Assembly (NCBI GenBank): GCA_964420975.1
Contig: CAYQVH010000005.1
Span: forward strand, 106,329 to 170,328
DNA length: 64,000 nucleotides
Reading direction: 5' to 3'
From: Accumulibacter sp964420975
GTDB taxonomy: Bacteria; Pseudomonadota; Gammaproteobacteria; Burkholderiales; Rhodocyclaceae
Shown: positions 26,042-34,900 of the stretch, piece by piece
Numbering within the stretch: position 1 is the first letter of the stretch
How the letters are laid out: the number at the start of each line of letters is the position of its first letter
Notes under the pieces: generated by a model
What the model was told of the DNA's origin: nothing
Seen by the model: only the letters and a program-made list of their open reading frames with translations
Database searches by the model: none
Translations under genes and position numbers: made by a program

Positions 26042-26680
26042 CTACGGGGCAAGGCGCTCGCGCAGCCAATGACCGCCGTCGACCAGACGGTAGCGCAAGC
26101 GATCGTGCAGGCGGCTTTTTCTTCCCTGCCAGAATTCCCACGTATCGGGTTGCAGGCGATAGCCTCCCCAATGCGGCGGGCGCGGCGGATTGAGCAGAAA
26201 CTTGGCGCTGTAGCGAGCAACGTTGGCGAGCAGAACGGCGCGACTGCCGATGACCTGGCTTTGCGGACTGGCCCAGGCGCCCAGGCGTGAGTCGAGCGGG
26301 CGGCTGGAAAAGTAGGCGTCGCTGTCGGCGGCGCTGACCTTCTCGACCCGGCCCTCGATGCGTACCATCCGTTCCAGTTCGACCCAGTGGAACTGCAGCG
26401 CCGCCCAAGGGTTGGCCGCCAGGTCACGTCCCTTGCGACTGTCGTAATTGGTGAACCAGACGAGTCCTTCTCGACTGTAACCCTTGATGAGGACGATTCG
26501 CGTCGACGGACGGTGGTGGGTGTCGACGGTCGCCAGCGTCATCGCATTCGGCTCCGGAAGCTGGGCCTTGATGGCCTCGTTGAGCCACTGTTCGAACTGC
26601 CGCAGGGGGTCGGCGTGCGACGCTTCCTCACTCAGCTCGGCGCGTTCGTAGCTTTTTCGGAGATCGGCCAAGTGCGTCAT
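26042..26680 (-). CDS. pdxH: Pyridoxamine 5'-phosphate oxidase
   Basis: A 212-residue FMN enzyme that makes pyridoxal 5'-phosphate. Visible: ADPLRQFEQWLNEA, AMTLATVD, RPSTRIVLIKGY, FTNYDSRKGRDLAANP and the C-terminal RLHDRLRY with the substrate-binding Arg/His. The length matches E. coli PdxH. The ATG at 26680 shares one base with the TGA of the upstream peptidase gene (TGATG), so translation is coupled. Confidence 0.96.
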   Translation of the reverse strand: MTHLADLRKSYERAELSEEASHADPLRQFEQWLNEAIKAQLPEPNAMTLATVDTHHRPSTRIVLIKGYSREGLVWFTNYDSRKGRDLAANPWAALQFHWVELERMVRIEGRVEKVSAADSDAYFSSRPLDSRLGAWASPQSQVIGSRAVLLANVARYSAKFLLNPPRPPHWGGYRLQPDTWEFWQGRKSRLHDRLRYRLVDGGHWLRERLAP

Positions 26681-28500
26681 CAGGCGCCAAGTGACGGACG
26701 TTGTTCCGGAGAAGCGGACTGCTGGTTTCCACCTTGCAGCCACTGTTCGCGTAGCGCGTTGCTTCGGCGCTTCAACTGCAATCGGTGACGGTCGCGTTCG
26801 GGTTCTGTTAATCGCACGGCAAAGTGTTGCAGCTCGTCGCGGCGAAAAACCGAGACCTGGATTGTGTCTCCTGGGCGACGGCGCGACAACAAGTGTGACC
26901 ACGACTCCGGGGTCACGCGAAGACCCTCGATCGCCACCAGCACGTCACCCGCCGACAAACCAGCGGTTTGAGCCGGCCTGTCGGCATAGACCGTCGCCAG
27001 GCGCACTTCGCTTCCTTGGTGGGTGGTACGCACACCGAGCGACGGGACGGTATGGCTGGCCGTCCGCTTGAGCCGGACGGCGAACGGTTTGAGGAGCCTC
27101 GCCAACTCCAGTTCGCAGGTGCCATGAACCGCGTCGTCAAAGAAACGTTGCAGACTGACGCCACAAACCTCTTCCGCAATCGTTTGGATGTCGTCTTCGC
27201 CGACCCCGTGGCCCGGCTGGCCGTGGCGAAGCCAAAGCTGACGCATCACCTCGTCGAGCGAAGTCGCTCCGTTGCTCGCTGAACGCAGCGTCAAATCAAG
27301 CGCCAAGGCGACGATGGCGCCTTTGGCATAGTAACTGACGCCCGCGTTCGGCGTATTTTCGTCTGGTCGGTAGTATTTTATCCAGGCGTCAAAGCTTGAC
27401 TCGGCCAGCGTCTGCCGGCGTCGTCCAGGGTCGCGCTGAACGCGGTCGATCGTCTGCGCGAGCACCGCCAGCCATTCCTTGGGTGTAATCAGCCCGCTTC
27501 GAAGCAACGTCAGGTCGTCGTAATACGAAGTGAAGCCCTCGAAAGCCCAAAGTAGTGTCGTGTAGTTTTCCCGATCGAGCTGGTAGGGAGTGAGCGTCGC
27601 CGGCCGAATGCGCTTGATGTTCCAGGCGTGGAAGTATTCGTGACTGCACAGGCTGAGGAAGGTCCGGTAGCGTTTGGGAATTCCCTTCATCCCCGGATAG
27701 GGGAGGTCATCACGGGAACACAGCAGCGCCGAAGAGGCCCGGTGCTCGAGCCCGCCGTAACCGTGGTCGACCGCGGTCACCAGAAAAACGTAGCGCCGCT
27801 GCGGCGCTGGTTCGCCGAAAAAACGAATCTGCCATTCACAGATTCGCGCCAGGTCTTCACACAGGCGAGTCAGGTCACAGTCGTGACGACCGCTGATGGC
27901 GATTCGATGGTCGACGCCGCAGGCAGTGAATTCGGCGTCGGTGAAACAGCCCATGGCGACCGGATGGTCGATAAGCTCGTCATAGTTGGCGGCGGCATAG
28001 AGGCCAAAGCCCTGGGGGTTGGCCGCTCCGTCTTCTCCGACAGCTGGCGCCATCGCGGTTGCCACTCGCCAGTTGGCGTAAGCCTTTCCGTGTGGCGGTT
28101 GAAGGTCGAGGAGGCAACGCGTCGTTTCTCGACCGACGACGCGCAGGAAGAGGTTGCTGCCATTAAAGAAAGCCCTGGTCGGGTCAAGGTATGAGCCGCG
28201 GACGGAAAGATCCCAAGCGTAGACTTCACTGACGACGGTCAGCGGCGCTGCCTCGCCGACCGGAGCGGCGCGCCAGGTATGCTTGTCAAGTTTCTCCAGG
28301 GGTACGCGCTTGCCCTGGCTTACGGCGTGAATCGCCACCACGTGGCGCGCGAAATCGCGGATCAGATAGCTGCCGGGAATCCACGCCGGCAGCGCGAAGC
28401 GTTGTCCCGCGGGATCGGGATCGGCAAGTGTGCAGCGCACCTCGAAGAGATGCGCCTGCGGATTGCTTGCGCGAAGACGGTAGTGGATGGCTGAACTCAT
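26680..28500 (-). CDS. M61 (glycyl aminopeptidase) family metallopeptidase with PDZ domain
   Basis: A 606-residue protein. The N-terminal beta-rich M61 domain (about 1-170) leads to the zinc site CSHEYFHAWNIKRIRP (HExxH, about residue 270) and the third ligand Glu in WAFEGFTSYYDDL. A PDZ domain lies near the C-terminus (about 485-580; AGLSAGDVLVAIEGLRVTPE). No signal peptide is evident from the start at 28500, so it is probably cytoplasmic. The family prefers peptides with N-terminal glycine or alanine, but the physiological substrate is unknown. Start at 28500 chosen over the open frame to 28563. Confidence 0.9.
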   Translation of the reverse strand: MSSAIHYRLRASNPQAHLFEVRCTLADPDPAGQRFALPAWIPGSYLIRDFARHVVAIHAVSQGKRVPLEKLDKHTWRAAPVGEAAPLTVVSEVYAWDLSVRGSYLDPTRAFFNGSNLFLRVVGRETTRCLLDLQPPHGKAYANWRVATAMAPAVGEDGAANPQGFGLYAAANYDELIDHPVAMGCFTDAEFTACGVDHRIAISGRHDCDLTRLCEDLARICEWQIRFFGEPAPQRRYVFLVTAVDHGYGGLEHRASSALLCSRDDLPYPGMKGIPKRYRTFLSLCSHEYFHAWNIKRIRPATLTPYQLDRENYTTLLWAFEGFTSYYDDLTLLRSGLITPKEWLAVLAQTIDRVQRDPGRRRQTLAESSFDAWIKYYRPDENTPNAGVSYYAKGAIVALALDLTLRSASNGATSLDEVMRQLWLRHGQPGHGVGEDDIQTIAEEVCGVSLQRFFDDAVHGTCELELARLLKPFAVRLKRTASHTVPSLGVRTTHQGSEVRLATVYADRPAQTAGLSAGDVLVAIEGLRVTPESWSHLLSRRRPGDTIQVSVFRRDELQHFAVRLTEPERDRHRLQLKRRSNALREQWLQGGNQQSASPEQRPSLGA

Positions 28501-28633
28501 CGGGGGTGGTGATCGCTGCTGCCGCCGGATCGGGAATTGTACGGCTTGCCCGCTGTCGGACAAATACTCACCGTTTGTCGGTTCGATCGCCCATTGCTCG
28601 CGTCGGAGCGCTGTTTCATGATTTCTTCATGAC

Positions 28634-28662
28634 TTGGATTCTGGTTGAAGTCATGACACAAT
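28634..28662 (+). promoter_or_regulatory. Candidate gltI promoter with overlapping palindrome
   Basis: TTGGAT (28634-28639), a 17-bp spacer and CACAAT (28657-28662). The palindrome GTCATGAC (28650-28657) touches the -10 box, and two more TCATGA copies lie just upstream (about 28617-28633). The repeated TCATGA units could be an operator. Confidence 0.45.
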
Positions 28663-28717
28663 CGTCGAGTCGGGATTCCGGCCATTGTGGTTTTCCAATA
28701 ACGAGGAGAGAGACAAG

Positions 28718-29623
28718 ATGCTCAGGGTTTTCAATCGTTGTGTACTCGCCGCAAGCCTCGCCACGACCTTGATCGCGGCTCCGGTGCTGGCGCAGGAACT
28801 GACCGGTACGCTCAAGAAGATCAAGGACTCCGGGGTCATCACCCTGGGTCATCGCGAGTCGTCGATTCCTTTTTCATACTATGACGACAAGCAGCAAGTG
28901 ATCGGTTATTCGCATGAAATGATGCTGAAGGCGGTCGACGCGATCAAGGCCGAGCTGAAGTTACAGAAACTCGACATCAAGCTGCTGCCGGTGACCTCCG
29001 CCAACCGTATTACGCTGGTGCAGAACGGTTCGGTCGATCTCGAATGCGGGTCGACGACCAATAACACCGAGCGCCAGAAGCAGGTCAGCTTCTCCAACAC
29101 GATTTTTATCATCGGCACCCGCTTGATGACCAAGGTCAATTCCGGGATCAACGACTTCCCCGATCTTGCCGGCAAGAACGTGGTAACGACTGCGGGCACG
29201 ACCTCCGAACGTCTGCTGCGCAAAATGAACGAAGACAAGCAGATGAAGATGAGCATCATCAGCGCCAAGGATCACGGCGAATCGTTCCTGACGCTGGAAA
29301 CCGGTCGCGCCGTCGCCTTCATGATGGACGACGCCTTGCTCTACGGCGAGATGGCCAAAGCCAAGAAGGCGAGCGACTGGGCGGTTGTTGGCACGCCGCA
29401 GTCGTACGAAGCGTATGGCTGCATGATGCGCAAGGACGATCCGGCGTTCAAGAAGATCGTCGACGACGCGCTGGCACGCATCATGACTTCCGGTGAAGCA
29501 GAAAAAATCTATGCCAAGTGGTTCTTGCAACCGATTCCACCGAAGGGTCTGAACCTCAACTTCGCGTTGTCTGACGCGGTCAAGAAGTTGTACAAGGCGC
29601 CGAACGACAAGGCCTTCGAATAG
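28718..29623 (+). CDS. gltI: Glutamate/aspartate ABC transporter, periplasmic binding protein
   Basis: A 301-residue solute-binding protein of family 3. The signal peptide spans about residues 1-25 (ending VLA-QE). The mature protein has the amino-acid-binding pattern GVITLGHRESSIPFSYYDD, GYSHEM, LECGSTTNNTERQKQVSFS and an Asp-Asp region FMMDDALLYG. This set is close to GltI/DEBP, which binds glutamate and aspartate. GAGGAGA precedes the ATG at 28718. The permease genes follow after a hairpin-bearing gap of 175 bp. Confidence 0.93.
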   Translation: MLRVFNRCVLAASLATTLIAAPVLAQELTGTLKKIKDSGVITLGHRESSIPFSYYDDKQQVIGYSHEMMLKAVDAIKAELKLQKLDIKLLPVTSANRITLVQNGSVDLECGSTTNNTERQKQVSFSNTIFIIGTRLMTKVNSGINDFPDLAGKNVVTTAGTTSERLLRKMNEDKQMKMSIISAKDHGESFLTLETGRAVAFMMDDALLYGEMAKAKKASDWAVVGTPQSYEAYGCMMRKDDPAFKKIVDDALARIMTSGEAEKIYAKWFLQPIPPKGLNLNFALSDAVKKLYKAPNDKAFE

Positions 29624-29630
29624 TTTTTCC

Positions 29631-29662
29631 CGCTTCCCCCGCGGCGTGCGCCCGGGGGAGCG
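29631..29662 (+). terminator. Hairpin between binding protein and permease genes
   Basis: CGCTTCCCCCG pairs with CGGGGGAGCG with one bulged T, around an 11-nt loop. There is no T-tract after it. Such hairpins after a binding-protein gene usually stabilise the upstream message or partly stop transcription, giving more binding protein than permease. Confidence 0.5.
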
Positions 29663-29798
29663 CTTGCTCAGCGGAGAGGAGAGTCTCCCTCGTTGCCTTG
29701 CCTAAGCGCAGAGCCGCAACGCAGGAGGTGACGGACTAGCCAGGGGTTGCCGGTGGGCCATCGCCTGCCCTGCAGTCCCGATCGGAAAAGGGGCGTCA

Positions 29799-30536
29799 AT
29801 GAGTTACAGCTGGAACTGGGGCGTTTTCCTGCAGCCGACGGCCGCCGGCGACGATACTTATCTCGGCTGGATGCTGTCCGGTTTCAAGGTAACGATCGGG
29901 CTGTCGCTCTCGGCCTGGGTCATCGCCCTTGCCGTCGGCGCCGTGATCGGCATTCTGCGCACGGTTCCCAACAAGTGGCTGTCCGGCTTGGCGACGGTGT
30001 ACGTCGAAGTCTTTCGCAACATTCCGCTGCTGGTACAGCTTTTCCTCTGGTACTTCGTCATTCCCGAGCTGTTGCCCGAGAAGTGGGGCAACGCTTTCAA
30101 ACAGAGCAACCCGCTTCTGCAGCAGTTTCTCGCTTCGATGGTCTGTCTGGCGCTGTTTACGAGTGCGCGCGTCGCCGAGCAGGTGCGCTCGGGGATCAAC
30201 TCGCTGCCGCCCGGACAAAAGAACGCCGGACTGGCGATGGGTTTCACCCTGCCGCAGACCTACCGCCATGTCCTGCTGCCGATGGCCGTGCGCCTGATCG
30301 TGCCGCCGCTGACGTCGGAGTTCCTCAACATCTTCAAGAACTCGGCGGTCTGTTCGACGATCGGTTTGCTCGAACTTGCCGCCCAGGGCCGGCAACTGGT
30401 CGACTACACGGCACAGCCTTACGAATCGTTCATTGCGGTGACGCTCTCTTACCTGGTGATCAACGTCATCGTCATGTTCGCGATGCGTTGGGTCGAAGGA
30501 CACGTGCGCGTGCCGGGCTACATCGGAGCGAAGTGA
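29799..30536 (+). CDS. gltJ: Glutamate/aspartate ABC transporter, permease
   Basis: A 245-residue inner-membrane protein of the HisM/GltJ type. The longer N-terminus (MSYSWNWGVFLQPTAAGDDTYLGWM) is typical of GltJ as opposed to GltK. The amino-acid permease loop RNIPLLVQLFLWYFV and the EAA-like coupling helix GLAMGFTLPQTYRHVLLPMA are present. The stop is followed one base later by gltK. It forms a heterodimer with GltK. Confidence 0.93.
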   Translation: MSYSWNWGVFLQPTAAGDDTYLGWMLSGFKVTIGLSLSAWVIALAVGAVIGILRTVPNKWLSGLATVYVEVFRNIPLLVQLFLWYFVIPELLPEKWGNAFKQSNPLLQQFLASMVCLALFTSARVAEQVRSGINSLPPGQKNAGLAMGFTLPQTYRHVLLPMAVRLIVPPLTSEFLNIFKNSAVCSTIGLLELAAQGRQLVDYTAQPYESFIAVTLSYLVINVIVMFAMRWVEGHVRVPGYIGAK

Positions 30537-30537
30537 G

Positions 30538-31218
30538 ATGCATGAGTTCGACTGGTCCTCGATTCCCAACGCCTTGCCGTTTCTTTGGGACGGCATGCTG
30601 ATCTCGCTCGAAATCACCGGCACCGCCGTCCTGTTCGGCATCTTGTGGGGAACGCTGTTGGCGCTGATGCGCCTCTCTTCGATCACGCCGCTGTCGTGGT
30701 TCGCTGCCGGCTACGTCAACCTGTTTCGTGCCGTTCCGCTGGTCATGGTACTGCTGTGGTTCTTCCTGATCGTGCCCCATTTGCTCGAAAGCCTGTTCGG
30801 CTTGCCGCGCAGCACCGATCTGCGACTCTTCTCGGCAATCGTCGGTTTTGCCTTGTTCGAGGCCGCGTATTACTCCGAGATTATTCGCGCCGGCATTCAG
30901 TCGGTGCCGAAGGGGCAGATGGCCGCCGCCAGCGCGCTCGGCATGACCTATGCGCAGGCGATGCGCCTCGTCGTCCTGCCCCAGGCGTTTCGCAACATGG
31001 TGCCGTTACTGCTGACGCAGGGGATCATCCTGTTTCAGGACACGTCGTTGGTCTATGTCTCGGCGTTGGCCGATTTTTTCGGCGCGGCTTACAAGGTCGG
31101 CGATCGCGACGGGCGGCTGGTCGAGCTGTTGCTGTTTGCCGGCGCGGTCTATTTCGTCCTGTGCTTCACCGCATCGCGCATCGTCCGCTATTACCAGAAC
31201 AAATTGAAAACGGCGTGA
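30538..31218 (+). CDS. gltK: Glutamate/aspartate ABC transporter, permease
   Basis: A 226-residue membrane subunit, partner of GltJ. It has the FRAVPLVMVLLWFFL loop and the coupling motif AASALGMTYAQAMRLVVLP. Five membrane segments are expected. The start lies 1 bp after the gltJ stop and gltL begins 34 bp downstream, within one operon. Confidence 0.93.
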   Translation: MHEFDWSSIPNALPFLWDGMLISLEITGTAVLFGILWGTLLALMRLSSITPLSWFAAGYVNLFRAVPLVMVLLWFFLIVPHLLESLFGLPRSTDLRLFSAIVGFALFEAAYYSEIIRAGIQSVPKGQMAAASALGMTYAQAMRLVVLPQAFRNMVPLLLTQGIILFQDTSLVYVSALADFFGAAYKVGDRDGRLVELLLFAGAVYFVLCFTASRIVRYYQNKLKTA

Positions 31219-31252
31219 AGCCGATCGCCGCAACCAATCGAGGAGTCTGTCG

Positions 31253-31981
31253 ATGATATCGATGAACAAGGTCAGCAAGCATTACGGCGCCTTTCAGGTC
31301 CTGACCGACTGTACGACGCAGGTGCACAAAGGCGAGGTGATCGTCGTCTGCGGACCGTCGGGGTCTGGCAAGTCGACGCTGATCAAGTGCGTCAATGGGC
31401 TCGAGCCTTTTCAGAGCGGAGAGATCATCGTCAATGGCGTTTCGGTCGGCGACCCGAAAACCAACCTCTCCAAGCTGCGATCGACGGTTGGCATGGTGTT
31501 CCAGAACTTCGAGCTGTTTCCGCACATGAGCATCATCGACAATCTTTGCATTGCTCAGCTCAAGGTACTTGGGCGTGCTCAAGAGCAGGCGCGCGAGAAA
31601 GGCTACAAGCTGCTCGACCGCGTCGGCTTGCGCGAACAGGCCCTGAAGTTTCCGGGACAACTCTCCGGCGGTCAGCAGCAGCGTGTGGCGATCGCGCGTG
31701 CGCTGGCGATGGACCCGATCTGCATGCTCTTCGACGAACCGACTTCGGCGCTCGACCCCGAGATGGTGAACGAGGTTCTCGACGTGATGACCGAGCTGGC
31801 GCAGGAGGGAATGACGATGATGTGTGTGACGCACGAAATGGGTTTCGCCAAGCGCGTTGCCAGCCGTGTGATCTTCATGGATCAGGGCCGCATCGTCGAG
31901 GACGACAGCAAGGAAGCGTTTTTCGCCCATCCGCGTTCAGAGCGCGCGCAGCAGTTTCTGGCGAAAATCCTGCACCATTGA
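31253..31981 (+). CDS. gltL: Glutamate/aspartate ABC transporter, ATPase
   Basis: A 242-residue ABC ATPase. Walker A is GPSGSGKST (about residues 35-43), Q-loop in VFQNFELFPH, signature LSGGQQQRVAIARALA, Walker B CMLFDEPTSALDPE, switch histidine in CVTHEMGFA. This is the polar amino acid transporter subgroup. There are two possible starts, ATG at 31253 or at 31262; the first is kept. It ends 18 bp before the glutamate dehydrogenase start. Confidence 0.95.
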   Translation: MISMNKVSKHYGAFQVLTDCTTQVHKGEVIVVCGPSGSGKSTLIKCVNGLEPFQSGEIIVNGVSVGDPKTNLSKLRSTVGMVFQNFELFPHMSIIDNLCIAQLKVLGRAQEQAREKGYKLLDRVGLREQALKFPGQLSGGQQQRVAIARALAMDPICMLFDEPTSALDPEMVNEVLDVMTELAQEGMTMMCVTHEMGFAKRVASRVIFMDQGRIVEDDSKEAFFAHPRSERAQQFLAKILHH

Positions 31982-31999
31982 GCGAGAGTGAGGACGGCG

Positions 32000-34900
32000 A
32001 TGGTCAGCGAATCGGCTGCCAACCTGCGTCGCAATCTGCGTGAGATTGCCGAGCAGCGTCACTTCTCGTCAGCTGTCGGTGACTACCTCGACTCGTATTT
32101 CGTCGACGTCGAGCTGACTGACGCCGGTGAAGCCAGTCCCGAGGCATTGCTCGGCGCGGCACTGCAACATTTCCGCTTAGGCGAAGCGAGACCTGCTGCG
32201 GGCGCCGCCGTCGCCCTGTATACGCCCGACTTTGATCGTCACGGCTGGCATTCGCCGCATACCGTGATCGACGTCGTGACCGACGACATGCCCTTCCTGG
32301 TCGATTCGATCACCCTGGTCGTCTATCGCTACGGACTCGTCATTCACCGCCTGTTGCATCCGCTCCTCGCGGTCGAACGTGCCAGCGACGGCGCACTGCT
32401 GCGTACACTGCCGCGTGGTGCTGTCGGCAGTCGGACGGAATCCTGGATTCACCTCGAGATCGACCGTGTTGGCGACGCGGCAATGAGCGACGCGTTGCGC
32501 GACGAGGTTGCTGCGGTGCTCGCCGATGTGCGCGCCGCGGTCGAGGACGGCGCAGCGATGCAGCGCAAGATGCGTGACGCGCACGAAGTGATGCTCACCG
32601 CGTCTGCCCGTGCGAGCGACGAAGCGGCGGCGTATCTGCAGTGGCTGAGCGCCAACAATCTGGTTTTCCTGGGTTACGCGGACTACACGGCGGCGATCGG
32701 CGAGACGGCGCTAACACGCGTCGCGGGCAGCGGGCTGGGCGTTCTTCGCGATCCCGAACATCGGCACTTTGCGCGCTGCCTGGCCGGGATTCCCGGAGAA
32801 CTCGCCGAACTGGCGAAAGATCCGCTACCGTTGATTCTGGTCAAGGCGGACGCGCGGTCGACGGTACACCGCTTCGCCTATCTCGACTTCATTGGCGTCA
32901 AGTGCTACGACGCGGAAGGTCGGCTCAGCGGACTGCGTGCCTTCGTCGGCCTATACACCGCGCACGTTTACCACGTCGCGGCGACCGAGATTCCGATCCT
33001 GCGGCGAAAGATTGCGGGGGTGCGTGAGGCGATCGGTTTCGTGCCACGCAGTCATCGCGACAAGACTTTGCTCAATGTGCTGGAAACCTATCCGCGCGAC
33101 GAACTGATCGAGATCGACGGTGACGATCTGGCGCGCATCGCGCGGGGCATCGTTTCCATTCATGAACGCGAGCGGGTGCGCGTTTTCCTGCGCAACGACC
33201 CCTGGGGACGTTATGTTTCGGCGATCGTCTACCTGCCGCGCGACAGCTTCGACACGGCGATACGGAGCAAGATCTCGACCCTCCTGCACGAAACCCTGAG
33301 CGCCGAGCGCGTCGACTTTTTCGTCATGCTCGGCGAATCCCGGCTTGCTCGCTTGCACTTCATTGCGCGCACGCCGGTTGGCAGCCGCTACCGTTACGAC
33401 GCCGACGCGATCGAGAAGCAGGTGGCACGCATCGTTCGTGGCTGGACCGACGAACTCAAGCAGAATCTCGTCGAGCACTACGGCGAGGAACGCGGCAACC
33501 ATTTGCTGCGTCGCTACGCGCTCGAACTGCCGCTGTCTTACCAGGAGCGAGTGACACCGGCGTCGGCGGTGTCCGATCTGGAGCGGCTCGAAGCCGCCGA
33601 GAGCAGTGCGCGCGTCGAAGTCAAACTCAGCGCGACGCAGAGCGATGACGGCTCGCATCAGCACCTCAAGCTCTTTCATCGGGGTCGCGCCCGGCCCCTG
33701 TCGGCGATCCTGCCGATACTGGAGAACATGGGGCTCACGGTGCTTTCCGAGCAACCGTTCAGTCTGCCCAAGAGCGATCTGCATATCGCCGATTTTGCTC
33801 TCCTCTTGCCGCGGCCGGCGGCGCTCGAAGACGAGGCGACGCGGGCGGCCTTCGTCGAGCTGCTCGAACAATTGTTGCGCGACCAGGCGGAAAACGACGG
33901 CTTTAACCGTCTGGTCTTGCTCACCGGCTTAAACGGGCGCCAGATAAACATCCTGCGCGCCTACAGTCGCTACCTTCGACAGGCCGGTCTGCCGTTCAGT
34001 CAGGCCTACGTTGAGCGCTGTTTGGCGACCCATTTCGAGATCACTCGCCGGCTGATGGAGCTTTTTGAGGCGCTATTTTCGCCCGACGGTGACGACGAGC
34101 GGGCACGAGTGCTGGTCGACGAACTGAACACCGCGTTGTTGCAGGTGAGCAACCCCGACGACGACCGAATCATCTCTGCGCTGCAGACCGTGGTACTTGC
34201 CACTCTGCGCACCAACGCCTATCAGCCGAGCGCCGACGGCGGGGCGAAAGCCTATCTTTCCTTCAAGTTCTCGTCGCGCGACATTCCGTTCCTGCCGGCG
34301 CCGTCACCACTCTACGAGATCTTTGTCTACAGCGATCGCGTCGAAGGCGTTCATTTGCGCGGGGCCAAGGTCGCGCGCGGGGGGCTGCGCTGGTCGGATC
34401 GCATGGAGGACTTCCGCACCGAGGTGCTCGGCCTGGTGAAGGCGCAAATGGTCAAGAACGCGCTCATCGTTCCGCTCGGTTCGAAAGGTGGATTTGTCTG
34501 CAAACGCCTGCCGCCGGCCAGCGAGCGTGAAGCGTATCAGGCCGAGGGGATCGCCTGCTACTCAACCTTCATCCGCGGTCTGCTCGACCTGACCGACAAT
34601 CGTGTCGACGGTCACGTTCAGCCGCCGCCCGCCGTGCGCCGGCGTGATGGCGACGATCCCTATCTCGTCGTTGCCGCCGACAAGGGGACGGCGACGTTTT
34701 CCGACATCGCCAACCGCATTGCCATCGACTACGGCTTTTGGCTTGGCGACGCGTTTGCCTCCGGTGGCTCTGCCGGCTACGACCACAAGAAGATGGGAAT
34801 CACCGCGCGCGGCGCCTGGGAAGCCGTAAAGCGGCACTTCCGCGAACTTGGCCTCGATACGCAGGCACAGCCATTCACCGTCGTCGGTATTGGCGACATG

